Assembly (NCBI GenBank): GCA_005406025.1
Contig: BGZK01002065.1
Location: 17,899 to 81,898, forward strand
Source of the DNA: Eumeta japonica
Lineage: Eukaryota; Arthropoda; Insecta; Lepidoptera; Psychidae
Direction of reading: 5' to 3'
DNA: 64,000 bases
Below, in pieces: positions 47,628 to 59,204 of this stretch. Under the pieces are notes generated by a model. The model was not told the origin of the DNA. It saw only the letters and a program-made list of their open reading frames with translations, and made no database searches. Made by a program: the position numbers and the translations under genes. Positions within the stretch are counted from its first letter, which is position 1. Every line of letters starts with the position of its first letter.

Positions 47628-47799
47628 TCACCTCTCCGAGTCGTGGGTGTGGTCGTGGTCGTGGTCTTGGTCGGGCAGGGAGCTGGAGGCGCGCGCCGCG
47701 CTCGGGCTGCGCGTCCACCGCGCCCCCGAGCCGTCCGAGCCGCGCCGCGAGCCCCGCCGGCCGCAGAAGCACTTGCAGATTATCCGCTTGAATGCAAAT
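47628..47799 (-). CDS. Oamb: Octopamine receptor last exon, C-terminal tail
   Basis: Acceptor AATTTTCAG; the first base completes the Arg of SKDFR. Encodes FAFKRIICKCFCGRRGSRRG through ASSSLPDQDHDHDHTHDSER and TGA (47630-47628). FAFKRIxC with nearby cysteines is the usual helix-8 and palmitoylation region of this receptor. The tail has an Asp-His repeat from a GACCAC run. Frames on the plus strand at 47488-47844 are shadows of this GC-rich exon. Confidence 0.92.
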
Positions 47800-50700
47800 C
47801 TGAAAATTGGACATATTGTTCGAACTAAACACGGAGAAAAATAGGAGGTGTTTGGATTTGATCCTGACTTCGGGTAAATTGCCCAATAACTTTCTTAAGT
47901 CAAATTATACCATAAATTAGCAGCCCTCGAGCCGCACTAGGCCAGCGTGAAGAACACGGCCCCTCAGTTCGAAATAAAAAATTATAGGAGGATATGCCTG
48001 GGGGTAACAGTGGGATAATTAAAACTTAACACGAAAAACACGAAATTTTCGTAAAGCTTGTATCAATTACGGTTAACTACACTTGTATAATATTTAAAAA
48101 CATGCGTTCTGATTTTTTTATAATTGCTTATTCACCACATGTTTGAATGCTTCAGGCAAGTCTATTATCAAGAGAAAATGGAAATTGAGATAGATTTATA
48201 ATTCTTCTACATTGTGATATTGCTAATAACAGCTATGAAACTCAATCTGGCAATCAGTTATATAGCTAAATACTTTTTTTGCAAAGCAGTCTAATTCTGA
48301 TGCACTAACGTTCAAAAGTGTATTTATTTTCTCTTAGCCACAAACTTCAAGTATGTGAATATAAAATATTGCATGCCCTAAGCACGAGCGTAGGTATGCT
48401 TCTACTGTCGCTTCAAAATCCCGTCTACACTGGGTGTGACCACGATAACTAAAAAAACTATTTAACTTTTAAACTTAATTTCATTTTCAATCTCATCACT
48501 AATCGATTGGGAATAACTGTATTGAAAGTCACAGCTCGATATAGTACCGATTAGCTGTAATTGAGTTTTTAACTGGCAGTTATTTATGTTTTTATCCGCC
48601 ATTCGCTTAAATATCTAAAATAGAGGTTGACATTGAGCATGAAGTTGTTTATTTTTGTAATTGCCAACAGATGGCGGTAGTAATATAATAACATTCTCGT
48701 TAAAAGTAAAAAAAATACTACATTAAATTACACATATAATTTAGCATTATGATGTCTAATAAATACAAAAGAAATACCTATTCTTTTTTCGATTTAAGTT
48801 TACTATAAAACTAATTGAAAATAAAAAAAGAGGATTTTTGGTGAAACGCTCATATGTTATCATAAACTTCTAATTTAAATAACATACGTATGGCACAAGC
48901 GCTTAAGGCATGCACATTTGGTTTTACTAAATTATTAGATATGTAGTATTCTAAATAATATACATTACGTTATTATAATGTACATTACTAATTTAAAAAT
49001 TTCAGAAACCGATGATGTACCTACATAATACATAAAAAAATATCTATTTTTTATGCATTTTTTCTCAAAGGTTTTTTTTTGTTGATACGCTATATACCCC
49101 TTAATATTTCATCAACGGCGATGATCGGGACACCATTTTGACGATTACCCTCAAGGTTAAAGACAAAAGATAAACAAGTAGCGTAAAATTAACTTATAAG
49201 CTTTTTATTACCATATTATTATTGTGGTCATACATGTCTATGTAAAAAAATGTAGAAAGCGCTATCTAATAGTAATCTGTTCGACTAACGTGCAGGATAC
49301 CGGTTAGAAATTAAGCAAGCATAGTAACACGTATAAGTCAAAATCAATGATTGACTCATTATTTAAAAATTTACGTTCGTGTTAAACACTAAAAATGATC
49401 AAAAAAAAAAACCGACGAATGCACAAAAAACTCATATTTGATAAAGTTGTATTTCTATTTTGAATATTTCAATGAAATATATTGTATATTACTAATGTCC
49501 TTAGCTATTTCCCGACTGCATACGGATGGAAATATATATGCGAAATATGTGTATAAATGGTGCATATATAAATTTCTATGTTACTCATATACTAATAAAA
49601 ACCTAAAGTCTTTGGAGAAGAGCGCGTAGATGAGAGGGTTGATGGCCGAATTGCAGTAGCCCAGCCAGAACAGCACCGAGAAGAGCAGAGGTGGCACGCA
49701 TTCCGCGCAGAAAGCTCTCGCCACATACACGCTGAAGAAAGGTAACCAGCAGCAGACGAAGCCGCCGACTATGATGCCCAAGGTCTTGGCCGCCTTGGTC
49801 TCCATTCGAAATCGCTTGACCTGCCGATCGAGCATTCACGTTTTGTTAGTTAATTATTTATTAAAATTTTAAAGTACTTAAATTTTGTAACCGTACAGGC
49901 AGTAAAGCATCTAACATCTTTTTCGTTTAAACTCTCTAGGTTTTAATTTTTGTTTCAAGATAGAGTGTGAAGATATTTTGTGCAATATTAGACCATTTTT
50001 GCATTTAGAAGTAGGGAACGCTTTCATGTTCAAAATTCGTTCTTTATTTATATACCTTTAAGAATAAATGTAGTAGACATTGAAATTATGTCTAAGAGAG
50101 TGCCTGAAATATGCCTTATCATGTTTACGCAACTTCAAATATTCGCAATCCACTCAGAACCTTTTTTTCTACAATTTAATACCATTTAGAGTTGATGTTG
50201 CAAAAACATGAAATACATAATTCTTTATTTCCATCCAAAAGATTTAATGTCTACTACTTTTGTGCTTTCAATTTCAGAAATGAAGGGACTCCCGTACAAA
50301 GTTTCTTATTTACTTTATTTATAAATTCACATTTACACATTCACATTCCTGCGGTGGGATATGCTATTAGTAAAAACGTAATTCGAAAAATTGCGCAAAA
50401 ATTATTAGTAAACTTTTTTCTTTTAGCGCAACCCGTCGCTAATCTTTATATGGTGTCATCTTATGTATAACTTCTCTTGCTGCAGTGACATTCATCACTG
50501 GTTTCATGTAATTTCATGGGTTGCGTATGCTTAAAGTTTGTCCTCCTTTGATATGCCACCATGTTCTTCTATACAAAGTTTTTTATGGCAATCCTTGTCG
50601 GACTTATGATCACAAACTTTTGTTCTGTATGTTTATTTCGTGTTTTACTTTATTCTTTCTCGATATTTCGTCCTTTATTTCACCCACTTGAGCCTCATGT

Positions 50701-53700
50701 TCAAAAATACTCGATCGGACTTCAATGCACATGCTTATTAAATTTTAGTAAATGCAACGAACCAAGCACCTGTTTTATTGTTGAGTAATGCCAAATATAT
50801 AAATAAAATAAAAATTCTCACTGATTCATGATGAAATAATCATATTTTTGAAATAGCAAGCTTGGTTTCCGCTGTTGGCAGAATCCGCTTAACCAGCGTG
50901 CTAATTGAAACTGTATCTGCTAATCGACTGTCAAAGACCGATGGCAAATAAGCAAGAGAAGGTATTAAATAGAAAATCTTAATTATCTTACTTGAGCTTT
51001 AATATTTCTCTTGCCCATCCGTCTCGCCGTCCGTGGCCGTCCATCGCCTTCTTCCGAATGCTGATGCGACAGATGGGGGTGGCTGGGCGGGCGCAGGCGC
51101 AGCCGGCTCTCGGTGAGCTCGCGCCCGTCGCGCTCGTAATGCACCGCGTAAAGCGAGGGGCTGGGCGACCGGCTCGGCGACCTGGACCCACCGGCCATCG
51201 AGCAGATCTGCTCTGACGAGGGATAGGATACGGAGATCTTGACTTTCTCGTGGGTCCTCCTCGCGCTCGAGTGCCTGCAATGCATTTCCAAAGTTGTTAT
51301 GTGACTATGGTTGTCTTTGATTGTCATTTGAATCATTTTACAGAAGCGAGATACTTTTATTAAACTCTTTATTAGATGCTGTATGCACAAACTGTAAATG
51401 CCTTTTATTGAGCTATCAACGGGTTGTCCCTTCTTAAAAGTCAAATAAATATATTTGACTTTTAAGAAGTATGGATCATCGACCACAAGAACAGGCATTG
51501 TCGAAACAAGATAACACGAGTACCTCTTCTTTGTAAAGGCAGCCTTGTAGGTCGCCTTTACAAAAAATATGTCTACATGGTATTGTTACATTTGGAAGTG
51601 GAGTGTAAAATACTTTTACTGTAATACTATTAATATTTTAGCCACTAATGATCACTTAAAATACAACTCTATGGTCTTTACATGACATGTAAAACTGTTT
51701 TGTTACATTTTGTTATCGGAATATAGTATTATACAAACAATTTATGTTCCAAAGTGACAAAGTGTAAATACGTTAGTTTTGCTAGCAGAATTAATGTTTA
51801 TGTTGTAAGTAACATCACAAACGTTAACATATACATATTATATGATAGAAATCGATAGCTGATATACATCTATATATATGTATTTGTCGTTACATTTGGT
51901 AGTGATGGGAGTATACAACTGTTGCCATAGATGCATCAAAAGGCGCATATAATTGTCCGGGAATACCTTCGCAGTCTTTCCGGCGATGCGCTGAGAGAGG
52001 TGCTGGTGGAGTGGTTGGACGCGGTAGACAAGGGCGAGCCGTGGGGCCTGGCGTTGCCCGACCCTCGGCCTCGGTGGATGCGCAGCGTGAGGCGGTTGTC
52101 GTCGAAGCGGTTGCCCATCCCTTTGCCTGAACCCATGAACGCGTAGGATAACTTCATATTGAATATATTAATATGTGGTTATTTTACGTGTAATTTTTGA
52201 TGCTTGTACTTTTGCCAATTTAAAATCGGATTCGTGAACACATCCCAAATTTTTATTACACAATTATGTGGTTTGCTATTCGATACATAATTTCATAAAT
52301 TCACTGAAATTAAAAAAAATAATGATTAAAATGAATCCGAATTAATTCTGTAATTCATTGCTGTTCGATATCTACAACTTTTTATGCATTATGCTTATTT
52401 AAATGCATAATTCTCATTTCTTCTACTTAAAAAGAACTGATAACTATAGTATATAAATGAATTTATATGAGTAAATATCATCAAGACTTAATCAACAAAT
52501 ACTTTATAATGGAATTTACACCTCTAATAAAATATTAAATGAGCCGGGTCTGTGCATAAAATATTTTTCCAAAAAAACAATTTATGTTTAACCATACTCA
52601 TGTTACTGAGGCCCAATTTTTGTCTGTTTGTCTGTTCTGCGTGTTTGTTCGCGCTAATCTTAGAAACGGCTAAATCGATTGCGTTGCAGTTTTCACTGAT
52701 GTATTACGGCAAGCATCTGCTAACATTTAGTGTCTGTTTCATTTAAATCGGTTCATTTGAAAAATCTTGTTAATCTACACAACTATATATCAATCTCTTG
52801 AATTACCCATCATATTGAGAAGCTTGATTGAAAAAAAATTGAAGACTATTCTATATATGTTCTTATTTGGTAACTTAAATTATTGAAGTTTGAAAAAAAA
52901 TTTACAGGTAACTTTCGTTGGTTCTATTGTGTTTAACTAAAATCCTATTTTTAATAATTACTGTATTCTTACATAAAAGTAGCTATGTTGTAAATACATT
53001 TTTATATTTTCTATGTTGTAAATATATAGATTATATTATTAGATAGAAAAAAAAAAAATTATATATCTATAACTTTCCATTGTTTTATTGTGTTTGATTA
53101 AAACTTGTGTTTAAAATAACTAACTTCACTCCTACTTATGGGTAGGTATAATATAACCTAAATTTAATTGGTATACTTGCATGTGTTCCGGTTTCGTCTA
53201 AATCGGAACTGTGACTGACACACTACCTTATGCTCGGTTGTGACCGGTAGCGGAATCTAAATAGTAACCGGGAGCAGAATCCAGATTCGAGACCGGGACA
53301 GATCGAAATCGAGAACTAGACCGAGGTCAAAATTGGGTGTAGGACTAAAATTAAAATTAGTATTGTGACTCGAAACGGAATGAGAAGCAGCACCGAAATC
53401 AAATTTGAGAGCGGGACTAGAATCGGAATTTACTCAAATTGAAGTAGGACCGTAGTTGAAATCGAGGGTGAGGCAAATTGGCACCGAGAGCGGGATCGGG
53501 ACCTGCATCGAGCACGAGATAGCGATCGGCATCATGATTGAGAGAGCGATCAATCGATACACAAAACGAAGGAATTCATTGTATGAATGGAGCCACGGGC
53601 GGAAGCTAGTTGTCTAATATAGATTTATACATATAACGTCGATTAAGAAACCAGTTTTCTACAATAATAAATACATCTATTTTTTTCTAGAATATTTATT

Positions 53701-56700
53701 TATAATTATTATTTTTTTCTTGTTTTGACGTCAAACCATTGATTGCGATCAACACCTTTACCGTCATTGGACAGTAAAAATATTGCCTAGACTTTTCTAC
53801 GCGATACTTCAATTTAACGTTGACTTAGAGACTAATCGATCCTATTCAATTTTATTTCTATCTCATTTGATATTGATACAGAAGTACGTTTACTTTTTTT
53901 TTAATATTTTGAAATGAACATTTCTTTAGAGCATTATGCCCAAAGAAATGGTTGTTTTTTCAAATTTTCCTGAATTTTTATATAATTGCAAAGACAAGAA
54001 TGAGCTATGACAGTAGTAAGTAATGAAAATGGGATGCACGAAATTAAGAAGGTTGTGGCTGAACTTTGTTGGCTTTCACAAACGGACACTAAAAATCTGC
54101 ACCAAGCGAAAGAAACGAAGAATGAATCAATCGATTAAAGAAACTAATTAAGAATGGAAATATATACATATTTTAAAGAATAGCTCGTCATCATTACTTG
54201 ATTCCGCTTTAAGATCTACTACAACAGAAATGTAGTTATACACTAGATACTCGCTCAGACAAAACAAGAATTACTGATACAGGAACTAAGAAAAATGAAC
54301 TATATTATTACAGAGAAAACTAGAGATTACAAAAATTGTGGATGATCTTTACTAATTCTCAAAAGCGGACATAGACAATATACACTATACGAAGAAAAAG
54401 AAGAATGAAAGATTAACGGAAAAAACATATTAGGAAATAAGGAAAAAAGCTCCTCATCGTCTAATGAACACTATCTTAAGATCTATTACAATAGAAAGAA
54501 AAATTGGACGTCCTAGTTTCACATGAGAGACTTGTGTAGACCAAGCTACTGTAACAGGAACCAAGAAGAAGAGGCGACTACAGTAAAAAAGCAAAGCGGA
54601 AACTTATATGAGTGTTGACGAAATTTGTCAACTCTCTAATGGACGATAAAACTTTTCACCAAGCTGTAAAAGTATACAGTATACAGTGAAAGGTGGACTG
54701 AAGAAAAATCCAGAAAGGATTTGCTTAAGAGCTCGACATCATCTGCTCAACTCTGCTTTAAGTTCTTCTACAACAGAAAGTTATTTACACTTAGGAGACT
54801 CGCTTAACAGGACAATAATTTTTACAACGGAAACCAAAAAGAATAAACAACGTAAGCACAAATTACGGTAGAAATTAGAAAGGATGAACTGTTCCAACTC
54901 TCAGAAATAGACGTCAAAGCCTGCACCAAGCAAAGGAAATGAAGAACAAAAGAGAAACAGAAGGGACACACCCTCCCCACTACATTTATTGACACACTGT
55001 AGTATTTATTACCTATCCTGAATCCAGTTTCTGGCTAAAGGTTGCACGAATACCGGCTGGCTCTACACTCCCGTCACTCCTAATCCAAGCTAGAACCTGC
55101 ACTCCCCCCTATAATTACGCTCCCTTCGGTGTATCGGGACTTGTCCCTTTCAGTCACTGCGACTGGCTGAAGGTTGAGCGTTGATGATGATGAACTGAGA
55201 TACTAGGCATAACCGAACTCGGATCAGCAAGGCTGAATCGGGAAAACTCGAAAACTTCCAATTAATATTTTGGATATTGTTGTGAATAATATTCCAATTA
55301 ATAGATTTGATTGTAAACTGACTATTTCATGAATACAATATAGAATAGAATATAGTTCGTAAATTATATTATTTCATGATTGTTAATAAATGCATTTCAC
55401 AATAAAAATCTTGCTTTATTTCTTGTTTGTCAAAATAATATCCATCATATAACATCAACGTGATTATTATTGTATACAATATTAGAATTGGAAAATCGTA
55501 TAAATATACACTTCTGTCGTGTGGTCATAAGCACACACTAAAGTTTTTTAATCACGAAAGACGCAGGACGTAGACGACACAGTCAAAAACATGAAATCGT
55601 TTAGAGGTGGAATTAAAGTTAGGGGAATTAGAATATTTTGATAAAATAGACTTCATCTAATAAGGTTAAAATACTTAAAAAATTAAAAATTTAGCAAACT
55701 AAAAACTATATTTGGTTTTGAAATGAGCATCGTTAATATTTTGTTTTACATACCAACATTTGACCGTTCCATGTGGAAAGCTATATAATGGCTAAAGAAT
55801 TCAAAAATAACGGTTTACACACCTTTGGTAGTTCTGAATCCCTGGTTGATGGCTTTGGTTGTGCGCACTGCCGCCTTGTATATCCTCCAGTAGAAGAACA
55901 GCATCACGAACATGGGTATGTAGAAGGAACCTAACGCCGAGTAGAGCACGTAGCCCGGTTCGCCCGTCAGCTCGCAAGTCCAGGCGCAGGGCGGCGGTGG
56001 GAGGATCGACGTCCTGTTACCGCTCTCGTCCTCGTCGCCCTGTGGGAGATATGGAAGTGTGGTAGTCGGTATTTCTTTAGAAGAACAACTCGCCTGATCG
56101 ACCCAGGGCTGCCAAATCACATTTCAAGCCATTTGAGATAAAAGTATTCAGTATAAGACGGTGTTAATTCTGTATCAATTTGAAGATTTTTGCGCTTCTT
56201 TTTGAAGACATTTTATAATAAATTAATAAAACATAACGACGTGTTTCGAGTCGTTATACTTCAATTCCTTGAAGTACGGATAGGGGCAAATAAAAAAAAA
56301 TGTATTGATTTGAATTTTTCGTAAACTCTTGCGTAAATTTTACATTATCCGTACCGAGACATGATAGTAGAACAGTGAGCACACATGTATTATAAAAAAC
56401 TGTGGACACATATGTCGTTATAGAGCTGTGTGCAAGCATGTGCTATTGTAGAGCGGTGTATTTGCACCTGTAATGAAAGAGTGGTGTGCGCGAATATTTA
56501 CTTGCAAAAAAATGTATATATATAATTATATATACATATACATTACATACACATGCGTACACACAGGATATGTACGCATGTGTCATGGTCTGCACGGTCT
56601 GCACGCATAATACATGCGTGCACAACGTTTATTAATAATTACGTAAACGCATGTGTTATAAAGCTGTGTGCACGCATGTGTAATTGTAGAGCGGTTTGCA

Positions 56701-57298
56701 CGCATGTATAACTATAGAACGGTGTATACGCATGTATAATTCTAAGGCAATTGCAGGCATATCCAATTAAAGGTATAATGTAAAAAAAAATGTGACTTCA
56801 TTATTTGTATGATTGTTTAATGATGAAAACTTATTTAGTTACCTAACAATTATTAAAGTCATAAGCAAGTCCGATTGTAGACATATTCTAATGAGTACAA
56901 TATAAATTATAAGTCTTAGTAAGAACAAAAATTAGTTTTAAATATTGTTGTCAGTAATCAGCACCGTAGCTGCTTTGTAAAACATCGATAGCTTTTTACT
57001 TGGAAAACACGCTCATAATTTATTACAGTATAAATGTTTAAGTGAAGGTTTAGACGCTCACAGTGCTATCTTTCCATCCGACGAGCGGTGGAAAGCAGAT
57101 GACGAAGGACAGCACCCAGAGACCCGCGATCAGCGCCTTAGCGCGGCGCCGGCTCATGATGCTCGGGTAGGACACCGGCCGGGTCACCGCCACGTACCGG
57201 TCCAACGAGATGGCGCACAGGTTGAGGATGGACGCGGTGCACATCCACACGTCCACGGCCAGCCACACGGAACACCACACGGAACCGAAGATCCACAC
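47628..57298 (-). CDS. Oamb: Octopamine receptor, OAMB (alpha-adrenergic-like) type, 3' six exons
   Basis: A class A GPCR for octopamine, expected to couple to Gq/calcium at the neuronal plasma membrane. Exons (minus): 57298-57062, 56039-55823, 52126-51967, 51274-50992, 49820-49603, 47799-47628; 428 residues plus stop, with all phases consistent. TM3 has the amine-binding Asp (WLAVDVWMCTASILNLC) and DRY (SLDRYVAVTRP). TM5 has the Ser pair in YVLYSALGSFYIPMFVM. Intracellular loop 3 has AINQGFRTTKG, GNRFDDNRLTLRIHRGRGSG and HEKVKISVSYPSSEQ. TM6 has KAAKTLGIIVGG and CWLPFF. TM7 has FWLGYCNSAINPLIYALFSK. These match Drosophila OAMB closely. TM1-TM2 and the start codon lie beyond the right edge. 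Drosophila OAMB has isoforms differing in loop 3 and beyond; only one set of exons is seen here. Confidence 0.95.
47800..49602. other. Octopamine receptor intron
   Basis: AT-rich, 1.8 kb; nothing recognised. Confidence 0.6.
49603..49820 (-). CDS. Oamb: Octopamine receptor exon, TM6-TM7
   Basis: Acceptor CGGCAG, donor GTTTTT. Encodes VKRFRMETKAAKTLGIIVGG, FVCCWLPFFSVYVARAFC, and SVLFWLGYCNSAINPLIYAL through FSKDF. NPLIY is the NPxxY motif of TM7. Confidence 0.96.
49821..50991. other. Octopamine receptor intron
   Basis: 1.17 kb, AT-rich. Open frames at 50192-50470 and 50561-50788 show no family motif. Confidence 0.6.
50992..51274 (-). CDS. Oamb: Octopamine receptor exon, intracellular loop 3 (part 2)
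   Basis: Acceptor CATTGCAG, donor GTAAGA. Encodes HSSARRTHEKVKISVSYPSS through SMAGGSRSPSRSPSPSLYAV to RRMGKRNIKAQ. The RSPSRSPSPS run is a notable low-complexity Ser-Pro tract. Frames on the opposite strand are shadows. Confidence 0.95.
51430..51469. repeat. Perfect 18-bp inverted repeat (hairpin)
   Basis: Arms CTTCTTAAAAGTCAAATA (51430-51447) and TATTTGACTTTTAAGAAG (51452-51469) with a 4-base spacer, in the receptor intron about 155 bp upstream of the loop-3 exon. A second inverted pair (TTGTAAAGGC and GCCTTTACAA) lies at about 51535-51568. Confidence 0.9.
51967..52126 (-). CDS. Oamb: Octopamine receptor exon, intracellular loop 3 (part 1)
   Basis: Acceptor GGGTTCAG, donor GTATTC. Encodes KGMGNRFDDNRLTLRIHRGR through SNHSTSTSLSASPERLR. 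The LILRIHRGR-type block is conserved in OAMB orthologues. The Ser/Thr-rich tail is a likely phosphorylation region. Confidence 0.93.
52535..53610 (+). mobile_element. Helitron-like non-autonomous copy
   Basis: Near the left, TTCGCGCTAATCTTAGAAAC then GGCTAAATCGATT is a phrase common to lepidopteran Helitron-type repeats. The 3' end is GAGCCACGGGCGGAAGCTAGT (CTAGT at 53606-53610). The tract 53200-53560 is a degenerate array of CGAGACCGGGAC-like words, as in the Helitron at 28112. It lies in a receptor intron. The 5' end is approximate and two copies may be joined. Confidence 0.55.
54000..54960 (+). repeat. Diverged tandem repeat, three units of about 270-280 bp
   Basis: Marker phrases recur: GCTCGTCATCATTACTTGAT (54184), GCTCCTCATCGTCTAATGAA (54450), GCTCGACATCATCTGCTCAA (54729). 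Each is followed by CTTTAAGATCTACTACAACAG-type sequence and by CAGGAACTAAGAAAAATG-type sequence. Units are well diverged, so this is an old duplication. It lies in a receptor intron. Confidence 0.7.
54961..55822. other. Octopamine receptor intron, distal part
   Basis: The segment 55000-55190 is less AT-rich and ends TTGATGATGATGA, resembling the 3' end of a retroelement; the family is not identified. The rest is featureless AT-rich intron. Confidence 0.4.
55823..56039 (-). CDS. Oamb: Octopamine receptor exon, ECL2-TM5
   Basis: Acceptor ATCTCCCACAG, donor GTGTGT. Encodes GDEDESGNRTSILPPPPCAW (with an N-R-T glycosylation site and the extracellular Cys) then TCELTGEPGYVLYSALGSFY through IYKAAVRTTKAINQGFRTTK. 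Confidence 0.95.
56395..56750. repeat. Minisatellite of ~32-36-bp units with CGCATGTGT core
   Basis: Units of the type TGTGCACGCATGTGTAATTG followed by TAGAGCGGT recur at 56425-56490 and 56660-56750, with a TG/CA-rich stretch and a near-palindrome of TATATA between. It is in a receptor intron. Minus-strand frames across it are chance. Confidence 0.75.
57062..57298 (-). CDS. Oamb: Octopamine receptor exon, TM3-TM4
   Basis: Acceptor CGTTTCAG, donor GTGAGC. 237 nt, phase 0 at both ends. Encodes VWIFGSVWCSVWLAVDVWMC through DRYVAVTRPVSYPSIMS to FPPLVGWKDST. It contains the ligand-binding Asp and the DRY motif. Confidence 0.95.
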
Positions 57299-58838
57299 CT
57301 GAAACGAGAAGGACCATGTGACAAAGCACTTTCCAAAAATTTGATCCCCCCACAGACAAGCGCAAACACACACAAACGCGTGTTGACGAAACATAAAAAG
57401 AAACTTATTATTTACTTATTCCTTCGGTCAAAAGCAACACAGGGACGTACGGATCGATAAGAAGAGATCGACATAAAAGATGTAGGAGCTTATTACAATT
57501 TATGAATTGACATAACGGTACGTGTCAGAAGATGAATGCTAAATCGCTACAGACACATAAAAGGTTTCTGATACAAAAGCTTTTTTATCGAGATACGGAA
57601 TCCACGAAGAGCACTAAAAATTCTCATGAAAGCCTCGGCAAATCCCCAAGTGGAAAGCCATAAAGTATCGTCGATAGAGGTAGCCTATAAAGCCTGTCGC
57701 GGGCATATTTTAATCTCTTGTATGGGGGCGGGCGGCGGCCGTTGTGACGTCATAACCGCCCTTCCCCGATAGCAGATTTCCCGCGGGGGCGGATCCGGTA
57801 GTTTTGTGTTGCGGAAGATCTTCGATAGATTTATAGATTTCCTTTAGGTTTGTGATCTTTTGAGCTACGGAATATAGCTGTATGATATTTCAACTATGTA
57901 TGTATGTGGTCTCTCTGTGTACATAATAAATTGCAAATAAGTTATATCCAGTATTTCATAAAGATGTGATGAAAGGAGTTTTTTTTCTTGAAGGAAAGCT
58001 TGTTATGGTAGGTTGTGAGTGAATAGAAATTATGTCGTCGTGCCGTCAAACGGGTGCGTCATGTCGATTCATCATACCACTCCGTCAGGCCGCCCTGTCC
58101 CGTACTGAATGTCATAACACATAAAGTGCCATATTACAATGTTGGTACGGTATAATTGGTCCCGATAGCAATCACTATCTCTATCCACCCCATTCTTAAA
58201 TAGGGCTATGACATAACCCTCTAATCAACTCTCTTAAATAGGGTTATGAAATAATTCTATCGGAGTTTGACGTTTGAGATAGCAAAAAAGTAAACACTCA
58301 GAAAAAAATGTATATTCAATAACATTGAAATAAAAAAAATCACTACGGAACCAGTTTATGGCGTTTAACTGCTCGCATTGAACTTGAGAATGTACCGAAC
58401 GCCAGAGAAAACTATAGAGTCAGCGGTTGAACTCCAGTATATATATTCCTCGACAATTAGTGGTCCCATACATTTACCGAGAGTAAATAAATCCATATAT
58501 ATTAAAAGTATATATATACGAATATGCCACGTCTGTTTTAAACAAACAAATTTTATAGCAATCAGGAATATCTCAACCAATCAAAATGCATAAAGGTGTA
58601 AACAACCATCCACACATTACGAGATAAGAATTACAGGTTTCTTATTCTCTAGAATTTTTTAAGGGCATTATTCTGTTATCCCATTATTTATTCATGGTCG
58701 TAGTTCACAACGTTGCCCCTCTCTTAAAACGCCGGAATAATCTATCAAGATTTAGTGCTAAACAAGACGTTTGCCTGTTTGTATTCATGCAAATCTACTT
58801 GTGAGAGGCACCACACTTCGAACGAGGCAGTGGTCTGA
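57299..58838. other. Intronic region 5' of the TM3 exon
   Basis: By position this is an intron of the receptor gene. A GC-rich patch at 57720-57800 contains the palindrome TGACGTCA; see next entry. Nothing else recognised. Confidence 0.5.
57722..57800. promoter_or_regulatory. GC-rich patch with CRE palindrome TGACGTCA
   Basis: TTGTGACGTCATAACC at about 57741-57756 holds a perfect cAMP-response-element core between GGGGGCGGGCGGCGG and CCCGCGGGGGCGG. In a very AT-rich intron this stands out and could be an enhancer or an internal promoter of the receptor gene. This is inference only. Confidence 0.35.
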
Positions 58839-59204
58839 CTATCCAAATGGGGCGTCAAAGGAGACTTTATAATTATCAGAATGCGAGGTCGGCGGAAAAT
58901 CAAACAAAGACGGAGTAGAGTCCGCCGCACCCAGTATTGGCACGAGTGACGATATCATCTGCGCCAGATTATGAACCAAAGCAGAGACATGTACGCATCT
59001 ACTCGTATGACTTATACTACGTGATTTGAGCCGGGTTGTCAAATTGAATTGGGTGTTGGGCATTAAAATGTAACCCAAAACCATCACCTCTACAGAGGCG
59101 ATCTGCACGGCGTGAATCACCATTTAAATGATCTTAATGAGTCGATCTATTTCGGTATTACTGCTATAGAATTTGTAGAAGCAGACGAAGACGTGATTAT
59201 CTAT

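Noticed and set aside
47488..47886. Three long open frames in both directions (103-118 aa), GC-rich
   Set aside because: They are shadows of the GC-rich last exon of the octopamine receptor (47799-47628), which has the right splice acceptor and the FAFKRIxC motif.
50999..51498. Several overlapping open frames of 67-171 aa
   Set aside because: They are alternative frames of the receptor loop-3 exon or read-through into the intron; the spliced frame HEKVKISVSYPSSEQ is the conserved one.
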